A DNA stretch of 64,000 nucleotides from Nitrospira sp. (GTDB lineage Bacteria > Nitrospirota > Nitrospiria > Nitrospirales > Nitrospiraceae): positions 1,240,001 through 1,304,000 of the forward strand of contig BQWY01000001.1 in NCBI GenBank assembly GCA_036984305.1, in the 5' to 3' direction. Positions 45,903 to 58,106 of the stretch are shown piece after piece. The notes beneath the pieces were generated by a model. The model had not been told where the DNA came from. It ran no database searches and saw only the letters and a list, made by a program, of their open reading frames with translations. The stretch's first letter is position 1. Each line of letters begins with the position of its first letter. The position numbers and the translations under genes were made by a program.

Positions 45903-47108
45903 TCAGTGTTCGGTCACGATCTGTCCCTTGAGTTGGATGTTCTTCAAGTCGAACGCTCCCTCCACCACTATTCGGTCGCCTTCGTTCAGACCTTCCAGAA
46001 CCTCAACCCAGCCTCCACCTTCCCGTCCGGTCTGGACGGGGACAAAACGGTAGGCCGTATCCTGTTCACGAAAGACTCCGCGAATGCGGTCTATGGCCGT
46101 GAGAGCGGTCTCGGGAACCGCGAGCAACGGCACGCCGGGACGCGTCAGCGTGACATCGACGTATTCGTGTGGCTTCAGCTGTGCCGTAGCATTCCGGACT
46201 TCAAATCGAATCTGCACGGTGCGAGTCGTCTCGTCGGCCAGCGGCGCCACGTAGGTGAGCGGGGCGGTGACGGGTTCCCCGCCCTTCGGGATAATCGTGC
46301 CGGTTTGGCCCTCTTGGAAGTGTCGTACCTGTTCGATCGGCAGGTTGGCGAACACCCACACCTGGCTGGTGTCGACGATCTCGAACAGCTCGAGACCCGG
46401 TGAGACTCCCTGCCCTCTGACTGCATGTTGGGTCACGACCGTCCCAGCAATTGGAGACGTGAGCGTATACCGGTGCGCCTCTTCATGGCCGCCCCGTTTC
46501 AGGTCACGCAACTCTCCCTTCGACAGCCCCATGTTGAGGAGTTTCTCGCGGATGTGCTGGTAGCGCGCTTGGGTTTCGATATGCCGGCCTTTTTCCTCGA
46601 TGAGCTTGCGTTCGGGCACGATATCCTCGGCCCGGAGTTTCTCCGTGCGCCGGAAATTGCGCTTGGCTACATCGGCTTGGGCGCTGGCCACGAGATAGTC
46701 TTCGATCAACTGGTCGAGCTGCAGGCTGCCGATGGACACCAGTGCCTGGCCCTCCTTGACGCGATCGCCGAGTTGCACGAAGACGCGGTCCACCTGCCCT
46801 TCGATCCGAGAGCTGACCTTGGCCGTCTGCTTGGGGTCGAGCGCCACCTCGCCGGGGGCCGTGACCGTCATCGGAACGACGTGTCGCGCGAGAGGTTCGG
46901 TTCGGAGCCGCGCTTGCACTTTTTCCGGTGGCGAGATCGTCTCCTGGCTCGACTGGTGTTCGGGAGCGGGCGCCTGCACGTGGGTCGTGGGTCCCTCGTC
47001 TTGGCAGCCAAGCGACACAACCACGCCGGCGAGTAGGACGACGGCCATCAGCGACGGAGGTCTCGTACGCGTCCCTCTCCGAGCTTCGATGTGAGTAGAC
47101 GGCTTCAC
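45903..47108 (-). CDS. RND periplasmic adaptor (CusB/CzcB-like) lipoprotein
   Basis: A 401-residue membrane-fusion protein with a lipobox VSLGC (Cys35), a helical hairpin (VASAQADVAKRNFRR and ARYQHIREKLLNMG) and lipoyl/beta-barrel domains around SSRIEGQVDRVFVQLGDRVK and VRGQGVSPGLELFEIVDTSQ. It links the RND pump to the outer-membrane channel. It begins on the stop of the upstream TolC-type gene (ATGA overlap) and ends seven bases before the pump. Confidence 0.9.
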   Translation of the reverse strand: MKPSTHIEARRGTRTRPPSLMAVVLLAGVVVSLGCQDEGPTTHVQAPAPEHQSSQETISPPEKVQARLRTEPLARHVVPMTVTAPGEVALDPKQTAKVSSRIEGQVDRVFVQLGDRVKEGQALVSIGSLQLDQLIEDYLVASAQADVAKRNFRRTEKLRAEDIVPERKLIEEKGRHIETQARYQHIREKLLNMGLSKGELRDLKRGGHEEAHRYTLTSPIAGTVVTQHAVRGQGVSPGLELFEIVDTSQVWVFANLPIEQVRHFQEGQTGTIIPKGGEPVTAPLTYVAPLADETTRTVQIRFEVRNATAQLKPHEYVDVTLTRPGVPLLAVPETALTAIDRIRGVFREQDTAYRFVPVQTGREGGGWVEVLEGLNEGDRIVVEGAFDLKNIQLKGQIVTEH

Positions 47109-48367
47109 AGCGGGAACCCTACGACCCGCTCCAGTCGCACGAGAGCGATCGAGAGATCCGTGCGCGCCTGCGCATATTCGAGCATCGTCTGCCGGTGGAC
47201 GCGTTGCGCGTCCAGCACGTCCAGCAAGCTGGCCGCTCCTTCGCGGAAACTGACCCGGGCGACGCTCAGCGTTTTCTCGGCCTGCTCCAGGAGTCCGGAT
47301 TCGAAGACCCGCAGCTGGTCCTCCGCTGTGCGGACTTCCTGGGTATGCTGCACGATCGCCTGTTCCAGTTCTCGTTGAGCGTGCTCGCGTTCGGCCTCGG
47401 CACGATATTTCGTGCCCAAGGCCGTTTCGATCTCTCCCTGTCTTTGATACCAGAGCGGCAGCGGCACGCTCAGCCCCGCAATGACGGATTCGTCTCCCGC
47501 CTCCCGGTGATAACTCCCCAGCAGGCTGATGTTCGGTATCCGCGCGGCTCGTTCGAAGCGCAGGCTATGATCGGCCTGCTCGGCAAGTTTGGCTAGACGC
47601 AGGATGGTCGGATGCACGTCCATGGCTCGTGCGGTCAGCCGCTCCAATTCCAACGAGCCCGATGGAGACAAGAAGTCGCCTTGGAGCGTGAATTCCTTCC
47701 CCAATGCGCCGGCCGTGAGCGTATCCAGGCGGGTCTGCGCGACCAGAAGGGCGTGGCGTGCGCGGCTGAGATCCTTCTGAGCCTTCTGCTTTTCAACCCC
47801 TGCCTTCATGGCTTCAAACGACGTGGCTTCTCCAGCCGCCACCCGCTTCTCCACGAGACGCAAGACTTCTTGGACGGACGTGAGATTCTGTGCCGCGAGG
47901 GCTTGATCCCGCTGTGCGAACAGCAGAAAGTAAAACGCCGCTTTCGTCTCTGCCACGAGAGCGAGTCGGGCGTCTTCGAGCGCGGCGGTAGCACCGGCGA
48001 CTCCCGCCTCCGCCGCTTCACGGCGGGCCTGACGGATCCCGATCCATTCCAGCGGCTGCTGAAACGTAATCGTCCGCTCAATGATGCTGACGCCGGTGCT
48101 GGGATCCCGGATGGAGCCGTGCCCGGCGCTCCCGAAGATGGACGGGTTCGGGTACGCGCTGGCGGCAATTTCTTGTCCATGACTCTGCCGCAAGGCCCCT
48201 CGGGCCGCGGCGAGCGTCGGGTTCCGCTCCATCACGACGGTCAGAATGTTCTCGAGCGAATAGGACACGGGGGCAGCCTCAGCAGCCCAGGTCATTGTCA
48301 CGTTCTGTGTGAGGCCCAGAAGAACTCCGAGCAGCACCCATACAGCGGGGATCGCAGGAGTATACAT
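47105..48367 (-). CDS. outer-membrane efflux channel (TolC/CusC-like)
   Basis: A 420-residue protein with a signal peptide and two helical-hairpin repeats of the outer-membrane-factor family. Long amphipathic coiled-coil helices alternate with SYSLENILTVVMERNPTLAA and YAQARTDLSIALVRLERVVG segments. It forms the exit duct of the metal pump. First gene of the three-gene pump proper; a ribosome-site GGAGG precedes ATG 48367. Confidence 0.88.
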   Translation of the reverse strand: MYTPAIPAVWVLLGVLLGLTQNVTMTWAAEAAPVSYSLENILTVVMERNPTLAAARGALRQSHGQEIAASAYPNPSIFGSAGHGSIRDPSTGVSIIERTITFQQPLEWIGIRQARREAAEAGVAGATAALEDARLALVAETKAAFYFLLFAQRDQALAAQNLTSVQEVLRLVEKRVAAGEATSFEAMKAGVEKQKAQKDLSRARHALLVAQTRLDTLTAGALGKEFTLQGDFLSPSGSLELERLTARAMDVHPTILRLAKLAEQADHSLRFERAARIPNISLLGSYHREAGDESVIAGLSVPLPLWYQRQGEIETALGTKYRAEAEREHAQRELEQAIVQHTQEVRTAEDQLRVFESGLLEQAEKTLSVARVSFREGAASLLDVLDAQRVHRQTMLEYAQARTDLSIALVRLERVVGFPL

Positions 48368-48473
48368 GATGCGCCTCCTTCGCCACGGGGTATGGCCTCA
48401 GTCTCACAGGCCGGGACGGGCGGGCTACACCCACTCGTGACGAGATAGGACGATGATCGATGGAGTCGACGTA

Positions 48474-48956
48474 CTACGCGAACAGAGGCGGTGGAGGTCG
48501 GGTGAACCGCTCGTGAACGAGGTGGGTCGTGGGCAGTGCGACCAAGGTACGGTCTCTCGTCCTGGCACGGGGCTCGCTGAGCAGGAGAGCAATAGGCTGA
48601 GAGACGAATGTCAGGACCGGAAGAGGTTTGACGAGCTTACGATCGCCGGAATCGTTCAGGACGGAAAATTCGAGTTCAGCATAGCCCACGGAGGACACAG
48701 GGTATTCGGATACACTTCCAACATCGTTCGGCGGAAAGGCGTACTCGGCCTTAGGGGATCGGTCCCGATCGAATTCGCCGGCCAAATCCGGGGAGAATAC
48801 GGAATGCACCGCCGCGGCATGGACATGGTCCGCCCGGCCGTGATGGGGATCTGTCTCGGGATGAATGTGCATGAGGGGAATCGCAAGCATCCAGAGCGTA
48901 GTCCACGCTCGGAGGACTCGCGAGCACCATGACTCCGTGCTGACCAGCGTTCTCAT
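48474..48956 (-). CDS. His-rich exported leader protein of the metal-efflux operon
   Basis: A 160-residue protein with one N-terminal hydrophobic segment (VLRAWTTLWMLAIPL) and a following His-rich stretch (MHIHPETDPHHGRADHVHAA). The latter could bind transition-metal ions. It precedes the efflux operon by 107 bases on the same strand, a place where small metal-binding proteins are often found. ATG 48956 is chosen over the longer frame because the extra ten residues are poor. Role in metal sensing or delivery is an inference. Confidence 0.7.
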   Translation of the reverse strand: MRTLVSTESWCSRVLRAWTTLWMLAIPLMHIHPETDPHHGRADHVHAAAVHSVFSPDLAGEFDRDRSPKAEYAFPPNDVGSVSEYPVSSVGYAELEFSVLNDSGDRKLVKPLPVLTFVSQPIALLLSEPRARTRDRTLVALPTTHLVHERFTRPPPPLFA

Positions 48957-49183
48957 AATGAGGCCCTCATAGCTAGAGGCTACCACGGGACGGAGGCGAC
49001 ATCAAACAAAGGGTCGTTAAGGGAGGCTCGACGTGGATATCTGCAATGGTGGAGGTTGCTCCCGCGTGCATGGCCAAGGATGAGGGCCGCGGCGCCGAGT
49101 ATGGAGGTAAGCTTGCCGAGAGAGCTGGGGTAGGGAACTCAGCCAGATGAGTCTTGCCGAGATACAAGCACCCGTCGATGGAC

Positions 49184-49990
49184 TTACGATTTTCGTCCCG
49201 AGACGAGAAATCCCGTGCCAGCGAAAAAAAATGTTCCTGAATCTCTCACCCGTTTGAGATCCGATACCCAACGCCCGGCTTCATCCGGGGTCACCACGGC
49301 AGCCGCGACCGCTCGCTCGAGGGTTCCGGCAATCAGCACTTGTTCGGTGACGTTGAAGTCGAAGATAAAGGTATGAGGTTGTATATGGATGTCCTGTAGC
49401 CCGGCCCTCTTGAACAGGGCCGGAAGGCGGCGGCCGACATGCGGGTTTGGAAAGGAGTCACACCAAAACCTGAGGATTTTTCTTGTCAGCTCGGTGTCCG
49501 AGGAATCGAGGACGTTGGTGTCGAGATCCCCCTCGAATGCGACGAGCAGTCCGTGGCTTCGTAACACGCGGACCATTTCCTCGACGGCTCGTTGCGCATC
49601 GGATGTATGAATGAGCGTGCGCTCCGTGTGACACCGGTCGAAGCTGTTCGAATCGAATGCGAGCGACGTCACGTCGCCGACCTTATACTCAATATTCGTA
49701 TGCTGCCCCTTCACTCGCTGCTGAGCTTCGTCGATCATCGCGAGGCTCTTGTCAATCGCCACGACCTCCCCATGAGGCAGGACGTGTGCCGCGAAGCGCC
49801 TCGTGTCATCGCCGGTTCCGCAGCCCACTTCGAGGACTCGAAGACCGGGCTCGAGTTTGAGCAGTGCCAGCGATTTCTGTTTGGCTGTCTGGACGGAGTC
49901 GAGACCGGACGCCTCATCGAGAAATCGAATAAATCGATCAGGACTGGTTGCGTCGTCCACCTTGCCGAATCGACTCATTTCCTCTGACAT
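49184..49990 (-). CDS. SAM-dependent class I methyltransferase
   Basis: A 268-residue Rossmann-fold methyltransferase with motif I LEVGCGTGDD (53-62), an acidic residue ending strand 2 (VVAIDKS) and the motif IV-type SNSFDRCHTERTL. Family resemblance is to ubiquinone/menaquinone-type UbiE and arsenite-type enzymes without a decisive signature. ATG 49990 has a GGAGTGG ribosome site; the longer frame upstream is a shadow. Substrate unknown. Confidence 0.85.
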   Translation of the reverse strand: MSEEMSRFGKVDDATSPDRFIRFLDEASGLDSVQTAKQKSLALLKLEPGLRVLEVGCGTGDDTRRFAAHVLPHGEVVAIDKSLAMIDEAQQRVKGQHTNIEYKVGDVTSLAFDSNSFDRCHTERTLIHTSDAQRAVEEMVRVLRSHGLLVAFEGDLDTNVLDSSDTELTRKILRFWCDSFPNPHVGRRLPALFKRAGLQDIHIQPHTFIFDFNVTEQVLIAGTLERAVAAAVVTPDEAGRWVSDLKRVRDSGTFFFAGTGFLVSGRKS

Positions 49991-50108
49991 AATCCACTCC
50001 CGGCATGGAGGTGTGCCGAACGTCCAGGCGGGGGAGATGAGCGATGGCCTCTTGGACGGCCTGTTCCTGCACCCGCACGGTGTCCCTGAGATGTGTGCGG
50101 GGTCGCGA

Positions 50109-52019
<1,911 letters not shown>

Positions 52020-52098
52020 GCCCCAAGAGGGCGCGACGGAGTGGAGGTGAGAGCTGCGAATGACTCACCGGCACGGAGCGTGCGGTCATACCACAAAC

Positions 52099-52425
52099 CT
52101 ATTCTTCGAACGTGATGTCGAGTCGCGCGATGTAGTCGTCCAGCCTTTCGATCTGTCGCGCGATACATGCACGATCGCGTCGAGCGGCGGCGGCTTCCAG
52201 GACGGCTCCGATGTCGCTGATCCCCTCGAATCCGTAGCCGCCCCCGTCGCCCTTCATACGGTGGCCGAGCGTTTGAACCAGGGCGAAATCCGCACTGTCC
52301 GATGCCTGTCGGAGCGTGGCAATGTCGCGTTGTCGGTTCGCCAAGAATTGCGGAATGAGGTCTTGGAGCGCTGGGTCGATCCGAACGGCGATCTTTCCCG
52401 ACTCAGGTGCCGGCACCGTACTCAC
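52099..52425 (-). CDS. histidine phosphotransfer (Hpt) protein
   Basis: A 108-residue four-helix Hpt domain with the phospho-acceptor in [15 protein letters not shown] (His55). It would relay phosphate from the hybrid kinase immediately upstream. The start is GTG at 52425, overlapping the kinase stop (GTGA) and preceded by AGGAG; the longer frame to 52599 is inside the kinase gene and is rejected. Confidence 0.9.
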   Translation of the reverse strand: MSTVPAPESGKIAVRIDPALQDLIPQFLANRQRDIATLRQASDSADFALVQTLGHRMKGDGGGYGFEGISDIGAVLEAAAARRDRACIARQIERLDDYIARLDITFEE

Positions 52426-55046
52426 GACGAGGACTCCTGTCGATAGAGTGCCAATGCGGAAATCAGCGTGCCCTTGCGGACGGGTTTGCCGAGATGGCTC
52501 GTACAGCCCGCCTCTGTGACTTTGACCAATTCCTCCTTCAGGACGAGTGCGGTCAGGGCAATGATCGGTGTCGGGGCCTTGGATTGGCGTTGTTCCCACT
52601 CTCGGATGAGCCGCGTGGCCGTGTACCCGTCCATCACGGGCATTTGCATATCCATCAGCACCACATCAAACGGGTGGGCGGCGAAGATATCGACGGCCAC
52701 CCGGCCATTCTCCGCGACCATGACCTGGTCCGGCATGTCCTTCAGATAACTCTGAATCAGGACTTGGTTGTCGGTGGAATCGTCCACTAGGAGTATCCGT
52801 AACGGTCGCACCGGTGCCGGCGAAGGCGGCGGTGCGGACTCGACAGTCGGTTGCTTGGAGCGTCCCAGCGCGATGGTGAGGGACTTATGCAAATCGGAGC
52901 GCCGAAGCGGCTTGACGACGTACCCGCCGAGCTTGAGTTCGTAAATTTTGGCGATGTCGTCAGCCCAATTTTTCGAGACCATCATGACGATGGTCGGTGC
53001 GCCGTATTCCTCACGGTGCGCGATGCGTTCCGCCGTTTCGAATCCCGACAGTTCGGGCATCTGGGAGTCCAGGAGCAGGAGATCGAACGGTTGCCCCCGG
53101 CCGTGTGCGGCTGCCAGCATCGAAAGCGCCTCGTTACCCGTTCCACATGTCGTCGCTTTGACGCCCCAGCCGGTCAGGAGTTCTCGAACCATTTCTACGT
53201 GGAAGGGGAAGTCATCCACGACAAGGGCCCGCAACCCGTTCAGGTCTCCATGCGGGGGCGGAGCGGGCTTCGGCGCGAGCGGCTGAGGAGACAAGGGAAG
53301 AGTGCACGAGAACGTACTGCCCTTCCCGAGCGTGCTGTCCACCCAGATTCGGCCGCCGATCAGTTCGACCAATCGTCGGCAAATCGACAGGCCGAGGCCG
53401 GTGCCTCCATAACGGCGGGTGATCGAGGTGTTTGCTTGGGTAAAATTCTGAAACACCGTACCCAATTTGTCTGCCGCGATCCCGATTCCGGAATCCTCCA
53501 CGACGATTCGGATGGCTCCTGGTCTGGCGTCGGCCGTGTCGCGCTCGATGTGCAGCAGCACATATCCGTGGTCGGTGAATTTGATGGCGTTGCTCAAGAG
53601 ATTCGTCAGGATCTGTTGCAGTCGGGTCGGGTCACCGATCAGCGCGAACGGGACGTCCGGCGCCATCCGGTAGGCCAGTTCTACGCCTTTCTCATTGGCG
53701 CGCAGTCCCATCATCTCCACGGTTTTCTCCACCACGTCTCCGAGGTCGAAGTCTATGGCTTCCAATTCGAGGCGGCCCGACTCGATTTTCGACAGATCGA
53801 GGATGTCGTTGAGGAGCGTCAACAGGGTATTGCCGGCCCGGCGAAAGATTCGCACATATTTCCGTTGCTCTTGCGAGAGGCTCGTCTCCCAGAGCAAATC
53901 GGCCATGCCGATAATGGCGTTCATGGGCGTCCGAATCTCGTGGCTCATGGCCGCCAAGAACTCGCTCTTTGCGGAATTGGCCACTTCGGCCGCGTCTTTT
54001 GCCACGCGAAGGTCCCGCTCCGCCTGTCGGCGTTGATACTCCTGGATAGTCACGGTCACGACCAGCGCGAGCGAACTGGCGAAGGACACTTCCTCGGGGG
54101 ACCACACCCGAGGTTTCCCGACGTGTTCGTGGCAGAGGACGCCGATGACGCGGCCATTCAATCGAATCGGAGCGTCCAGCATCGCCCCGATCCCGTTGGG
54201 TTTCAGATAGGAATCGGACAGTTCATGCGTGCGCGAATCGCGGTGCGCGTCGGAGGCATCGATGGCGAGTTCTTCGATGTCGAGGGCGTTGAAATAGGCC
54301 GGGTAATCGGACGTCTTGATGGACGTTCCGGAGGTATGCAGCCCTTGTTTACGCTCGAAGAGGTCTTGAAGCACCATCCCGTTGCGCTCCTCGTCGTAGA
54401 GCCAAATGCCTACGCGGCGTACCCGCATGAACCAGCCGGCCGTCTCCGTAATCGCGCGAAACGCATCGTCGGGACGACCCTGGTGTACCGACGGAGTGCT
54501 CATCAGCCGGATGAGCGCTTCCTGCTGGGCCTCCAACGTTTCTCTCCGCAGCAGCTCCCGCACATGTGCCTGCTTCCGCTCCGTGATGTCGCGAGCAAAG
54601 GCCAGATAGTGGAGGCGTCCCTCGCGTGTCAGTCCGTGGACGTTGACGGTGACGGGGAACAACGTGCCGTCCTTTCGGCGAAACGAGGATTCGAATTCGT
54701 GCGGACCTTGCAGAGCGGGCGCCCAATGGACGGGCCAGAGATCGCGGGAAGAATTGCGGTCGATCTCGAACAGCTGCATCGCGAGTAGTTCGTTTCGTGC
54801 ATAGCCCAACGCTCGGCAGGCCGCTTCGTTGCAGGCCACGATATGCGCCTGCTCGTCGAGCCAGAGCGCGCTCTCGTGGAGATGCTCGATCGAAACGGTG
54901 GAAAAGAGTTGCGCCGTGCGTTCGTCGTCGAGCGCGCTCGGTTTTGGGGCAGCTGGGGTTGGAGACGAAGCGGTGACGCCCGCAGGGGCATGCGGACGGT
55001 TCGGCAGGACCTCAGGTGGAATATGCTTCCGGGTAGGTCGGGTCAT
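52422..55046 (-). CDS. soluble hybrid histidine kinase (PAS-GAF-HK-REC-REC)
   Basis: An 874-residue cytoplasmic kinase without membrane segments. A PAS domain (about 45-155) and GAF domain (about 195-350) sense the signal; HisKA has [20 protein letters not shown] and HATPase lies at about 480-600. Two receivers follow (about 615-735 and 758-870), with the phospho-Asp in [13 protein letters not shown] and [13 protein letters not shown]. It is coupled to the Hpt gene and followed on the same strand by two response regulators, so it looks like a BarA/TorS-type phosphorelay. Confidence 0.93.
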   Translation of the reverse strand: MTRPTRKHIPPEVLPNRPHAPAGVTASSPTPAAPKPSALDDERTAQLFSTVSIEHLHESALWLDEQAHIVACNEAACRALGYARNELLAMQLFEIDRNSSRDLWPVHWAPALQGPHEFESSFRRKDGTLFPVTVNVHGLTREGRLHYLAFARDITERKQAHVRELLRRETLEAQQEALIRLMSTPSVHQGRPDDAFRAITETAGWFMRVRRVGIWLYDEERNGMVLQDLFERKQGLHTSGTSIKTSDYPAYFNALDIEELAIDASDAHRDSRTHELSDSYLKPNGIGAMLDAPIRLNGRVIGVLCHEHVGKPRVWSPEEVSFASSLALVVTVTIQEYQRRQAERDLRVAKDAAEVANSAKSEFLAAMSHEIRTPMNAIIGMADLLWETSLSQEQRKYVRIFRRAGNTLLTLLNDILDLSKIESGRLELEAIDFDLGDVVEKTVEMMGLRANEKGVELAYRMAPDVPFALIGDPTRLQQILTNLLSNAIKFTDHGYVLLHIERDTADARPGAIRIVVEDSGIGIAADKLGTVFQNFTQANTSITRRYGGTGLGLSICRRLVELIGGRIWVDSTLGKGSTFSCTLPLSPQPLAPKPAPPPHGDLNGLRALVVDDFPFHVEMVRELLTGWGVKATTCGTGNEALSMLAAAHGRGQPFDLLLLDSQMPELSGFETAERIAHREEYGAPTIVMMVSKNWADDIAKIYELKLGGYVVKPLRRSDLHKSLTIALGRSKQPTVESAPPPSPAPVRPLRILLVDDSTDNQVLIQSYLKDMPDQVMVAENGRVAVDIFAAHPFDVVLMDMQMPVMDGYTATRLIREWEQRQSKAPTPIIALTALVLKEELVKVTEAGCTSHLGKPVRKGTLISALALYRQESSS

Positions 55047-55137
55047 CGTCGTATGGGACTGCTCGGCCGTGGTGGCTCGAATCCGCGGAAGTCGGCTCCA
55101 CCAAGCGGCATCCGGACGGGGAGCGGATCGAGCGGAC

Positions 55138-56106
55138 CTATCGCACTTTGACCAGATTGCGGCCGGCTTCCTTGGCCTGGTACAGAGCTTGGTCTGCCGC
55201 CCGAATTAAATCGGTATGTTGCTTGTCGCGTGTCGGCACGAGGCAGGCGATACCGAGACTGATCGTCACGCGGAATCCGGGCCTGTGCGTGATGTCCAGG
55301 GCTTCGACCCGTCGTCGCAGCACTTCGGCCACCTGTGCGGCGCCATCGGCCGGTGTGCCGGGTAGGACGATGGCAAATTCATCGCCGCCGTAGCGTGCCA
55401 CCAAGTCTCCGGGACGATTGACGGCGCCGGTCAAGGCGGCGGCCACCTGCTTCAAGCATTCGTCGCCGGCCTGATGCCCATGCGAGTCGTTGTATTCCTT
55501 GAATTTGTCGATATCGAGCATGATCAGGGACAGCGGAGTCGATTCGCGCGTGCCACGGCGCCATTCCTGGTCCAGAAACTCATCGAACTGACGGCGATTG
55601 GTAATCCCGGTGAGTCCATCGAGGCTGGAGAGACGAAGCAGCATCTGATTGGCTTCCTGCAGTTGCCGCATGACCTCGAGCAGTTCTTGTTCCCGCGAAC
55701 GGCGCCGTTCGATTTCATGGATCAAGCGCAGGACGGAGCGCACACGCGTGAGCAGTTCCATCTTGTTGACGGGTTTGCCAACGTAGTCGATCGCACCGGC
55801 GGCGAAGGCTAGCTGGAGATCTACTGGATCCGTATTGACCGTCACCATGATGATGGGAATATCGCGAAGTCGCTCCACTGCTTTCAGTTGCCGGCAGGCT
55901 TCGATGCCGTTCATCTCCGGCATGATGATATCCATGAGGACCAGATCGATGTGCGAAGCGGCCGGCGGATGCCCTTCGAGGCCGAGGTGATGAAACGCCG
56001 CGGCCGCTGATTCGGCTAAAATCAGGTCGGTGTACCCCGCCGAAGTCAGAATCGACTTGAGCAGGAGGCGATCGTCCGGGGAGTCGTCGATGATGAGAAT
56101 GGCCAT
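55138..56106 (-). CDS. REC-GGDEF diguanylate cyclase (PleD-like)
   Basis: A 322-residue response regulator. Receiver 1-130 with Asp59 as acceptor and Lys111, a short coiled coil, then a GGDEF domain with intact catalytic GGDEF (240-244) and the product-inhibition site RPGD (231-234). It should make c-di-GMP when phosphorylated. ATG 56106 starts the receiver; the longer frame to 56127 adds seven residues. It is transcribed with the hybrid kinase. Confidence 0.93.
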   Translation of the reverse strand: MAILIIDDSPDDRLLLKSILTSAGYTDLILAESAAAAFHHLGLEGHPPAASHIDLVLMDIIMPEMNGIEACRQLKAVERLRDIPIIMVTVNTDPVDLQLAFAAGAIDYVGKPVNKMELLTRVRSVLRLIHEIERRRSREQELLEVMRQLQEANQMLLRLSSLDGLTGITNRRQFDEFLDQEWRRGTRESTPLSLIMLDIDKFKEYNDSHGHQAGDECLKQVAAALTGAVNRPGDLVARYGGDEFAIVLPGTPADGAAQVAEVLRRRVEALDITHRPGFRVTISLGIACLVPTRDKQHTDLIRAADQALYQAKEAGRNLVKVR

Positions 56107-56162
56107 AGGCTCGTCCGAGCGCAACACGCCCTTCTACGATGCACTACGCGAGAGCGTAGCAA

Positions 56163-56804
56163 TTACTCAGTATAAAGGCCAGGATAAAGCCGTTTGGCAC
56201 AAGGGAGGCATAGCCCATGACTAAAGGCGGCCTCGGAATGATCTTGAATATATTCCTCGATTTGCTGCCAATAGCCGTGGTCGTTCCGGATCTTCTTGCA
56301 GCCTGCGCAAATGGGAATGAGGCCCCGGAGGACCTTGACTTCGCTGAGCGCGGTGCGCAGTTCACCGTTGCGCTCCTCTAATTCCTGTTCACGGGCTTTG
56401 CGGCGGTCCATCTCCTGCTTCAGTGCCAACGCCGATCCGACACGGGCCGTCAGTTCGATCGTATTCACGGGCTTGGTAATGAAGTCCATGGCTCCTGCGG
56501 CGAAGGCTTCCTGAAGATAGGTCGTGTCCGTCTTGGCGGTGACCATGATGATAGGGATCTCGTTGAGTGGTGAGGAGGCCTTGATGGTACGGCAGGCTTC
56601 GACCCCATCGATTTCCGGCATCATGATGTCCAGCATGATCAGGTCCGGGGACATGATCGGCGGCTCTCCTCCCTCGAGGCCGAGTTGCCGAAACGCGGCT
56701 GAGGCTGAACCCAACGCCGTCACGTTGGTATGACCGGCCTTCTTTAAAACCGTCACGAGCAAGGCTTGTTGGTCGGGGGAATCGTCGACGATCAGGATGC
56801 TCAC
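56163..56804 (-). CDS. REC protein with C-terminal zinc-ribbon-like domain
   Basis: A 213-residue response regulator: receiver (Asp59, Lys111) with strong similarity to that of the adjacent diguanylate cyclase (both have LGLEG at 41-45), a coiled coil, then a C-terminal CAGCKKIRNDHGYWQQIEEY and CLPCAKRLYP module with two CxxC pairs. This tail is known as an accessory of many sensory proteins and its role is unclear. It may compete with the cyclase for phosphate. Confidence 0.88.
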   Translation of the reverse strand: MSILIVDDSPDQQALLVTVLKKAGHTNVTALGSASAAFRQLGLEGGEPPIMSPDLIMLDIMMPEIDGVEACRTIKASSPLNEIPIIMVTAKTDTTYLQEAFAAGAMDFITKPVNTIELTARVGSALALKQEMDRRKAREQELEERNGELRTALSEVKVLRGLIPICAGCKKIRNDHGYWQQIEEYIQDHSEAAFSHGLCLPCAKRLYPGLYTE

Positions 56805-56880
56805 CGGAATGCCCTTTCGATCGAGGTCGTCTACAACTGCGTGCCGGGCACTTCTGTCACGTATCGACCGTGCCGGAGGA

Positions 56881-57327
56881 TCACGCGAGTTTTGAACGGA
56901 CGAGATCGCTCACCACCTTGCCATCGACGGGTCTGCCGCCGAGTTGTGCCATGGTGGCTTTCATGATCGTGCCCATGTCTTTTATGGTGGGACTCCCGGC
57001 CTGCTGGATGATCCGGTCCACCAAGGCCGCGAGTTCGTCGGCTGAAGGCGGCTTGGGCAGATAGGATTCGATAATCGTAATTTCCTGACGCTCGCGTCCG
57101 GCGAGATCCGCCCGTTGGCCCTTCTCGTACATGTCGATCGATTCGCGCCGTTGTTTGATCAGCGTCGTCATGATCCGGCTCATCTCCATGTCGTCCAGGT
57201 CTTTTTTGAGTTCGATTTCTCTTTTTTGGAAGGCTGCCTTGATCATGCGGATCACGTCCATTCGCAGCTGATCCTTCGATTTCATGGCGAGTTGAAGTTC
57301 CTGCGTCAACCGGTCCGGAAGTGACAT
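56881..57327 (-). CDS. GatB/YqeY domain protein
   Basis: A 148-residue helical protein matching YqeY: N-terminal DRLTQELQLAMKSKDQLRMD and a conserved C-terminal GTIMKATMAQLGGRPVDGKV, the tail domain also found in GatB. The related GatB tail binds tRNA; YqeY's own role is unclear. ATG 57327 has a GGGGAGG ribosome site, so the extra 23 residues of the longer frame are excluded. Confidence 0.93.
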   Translation of the reverse strand: MSLPDRLTQELQLAMKSKDQLRMDVIRMIKAAFQKREIELKKDLDDMEMSRIMTTLIKQRRESIDMYEKGQRADLAGRERQEITIIESYLPKPPSADELAALVDRIIQQAGSPTIKDMGTIMKATMAQLGGRPVDGKVVSDLVRSKLA

Positions 57328-57535
57328 GCCCGATCCTCCCCGTATGTTTGAAGGAGCCTGAGGATCCACGATAGCCAATCGGCGCACAACCGTCAATCTT
57401 CACGACCTTTCCCACCGTGTGGTCCGCGGAGCCATGGAGGCAGTCGGATCGGGCGAGGGTGTTGCCAGCGTTTCCTCCGGTATGATACACGCGTCAAGAG
57501 CCAGGAACGGATGCTCTTGCGTGAGGAGATGCGCG

Positions 57536-57745
57536 ATGAACACACAGCGGCCCATGGCAATGTGGATGGCGGTCGTGGGAGGACTCATCATTGGAGGGGC
57601 AGCCGTGGTCGGTTGCTCGTCCCCCGAAGCCAAGCCGATGGCACAGCCGTCAACCCAAGACGTTCGAGGCCACGCGGACCGTGCGTTCGACCAACTGAAG
57701 CAGGAAGAAAAGGAGCGGGGCGTACCAAGCACGCCCCATCAATGA
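57536..57745 (+). CDS. small lipoprotein of unknown function
   Basis: A 69-residue protein with a lipoprotein signal: hydrophobic MAVVGGLIIGGAAVVGC and lipobox VVGC, then a short Lys/Glu-rich tail. GAGGAG precedes ATG 57536. Divergent from yqeY. Confidence 0.7.
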   Translation: MNTQRPMAMWMAVVGGLIIGGAAVVGCSSPEAKPMAQPSTQDVRGHADRAFDQLKQEEKERGVPSTPHQ

Positions 57746-57796
57746 GAGGACCGCGGCGTGAGGGATCCGGTTTCGTACGCCTAGAAGGAGAATGAG

Positions 57797-58072
57797 ATGC
57801 CGCTGTACGAGTATGTGGCCGACACCTGTCGGCGTCAACCGGCCTGTTCGAGGCGACAGGAATATATTCAGTCGATCGGGGCCCCTCCGCTCACGGCTTG
57901 CCGTGAGTGCGGAGCGCCGATTCAGCGGATCTTCTCCTCGTTTGCTGCCCGATCGGGGACGGTGGGCGTGTCCTCGCCGGATCCCACGCCCTTGAACGTG
58001 AGCGGCATTCCGGCGCCATCCGCCATGCCGAGCGGAGAGGGCGGCGGATGTGGCGGCGATCATCAGCACTGA
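57797..58072 (+). CDS. FmdB-family zinc-ribbon protein with unusual first Cys pair
   Basis: A 91-residue protein beginning MPLYEYVADTC, the FmdB start, and continuing IGAPPLTACRECGAPIQRIF with a normal CxxC. The first knuckle, usually CxxC, reads CRRQPAC (five between), so zinc coordination is in doubt. The C-terminus is Gly/Cys/His rich. Strong GGAG ribosome site. Confidence 0.8.
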   Translation: MPLYEYVADTCRRQPACSRRQEYIQSIGAPPLTACRECGAPIQRIFSSFAARSGTVGVSSPDPTPLNVSGIPAPSAMPSGEGGGCGGDHQH

Positions 58073-58106
58073 GCGTCGGGAATGGACATTCATCCGGAAG
58101 GGAGTC

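Noticed and set aside
52851-54788. 645-codon plus-strand open frame opposite the hybrid kinase
   Set aside because: It is antisense to an unmistakable kinase with all expected motifs; the opposite frame is Arg/Gln-rich without family features and follows from GC-rich codon positions.
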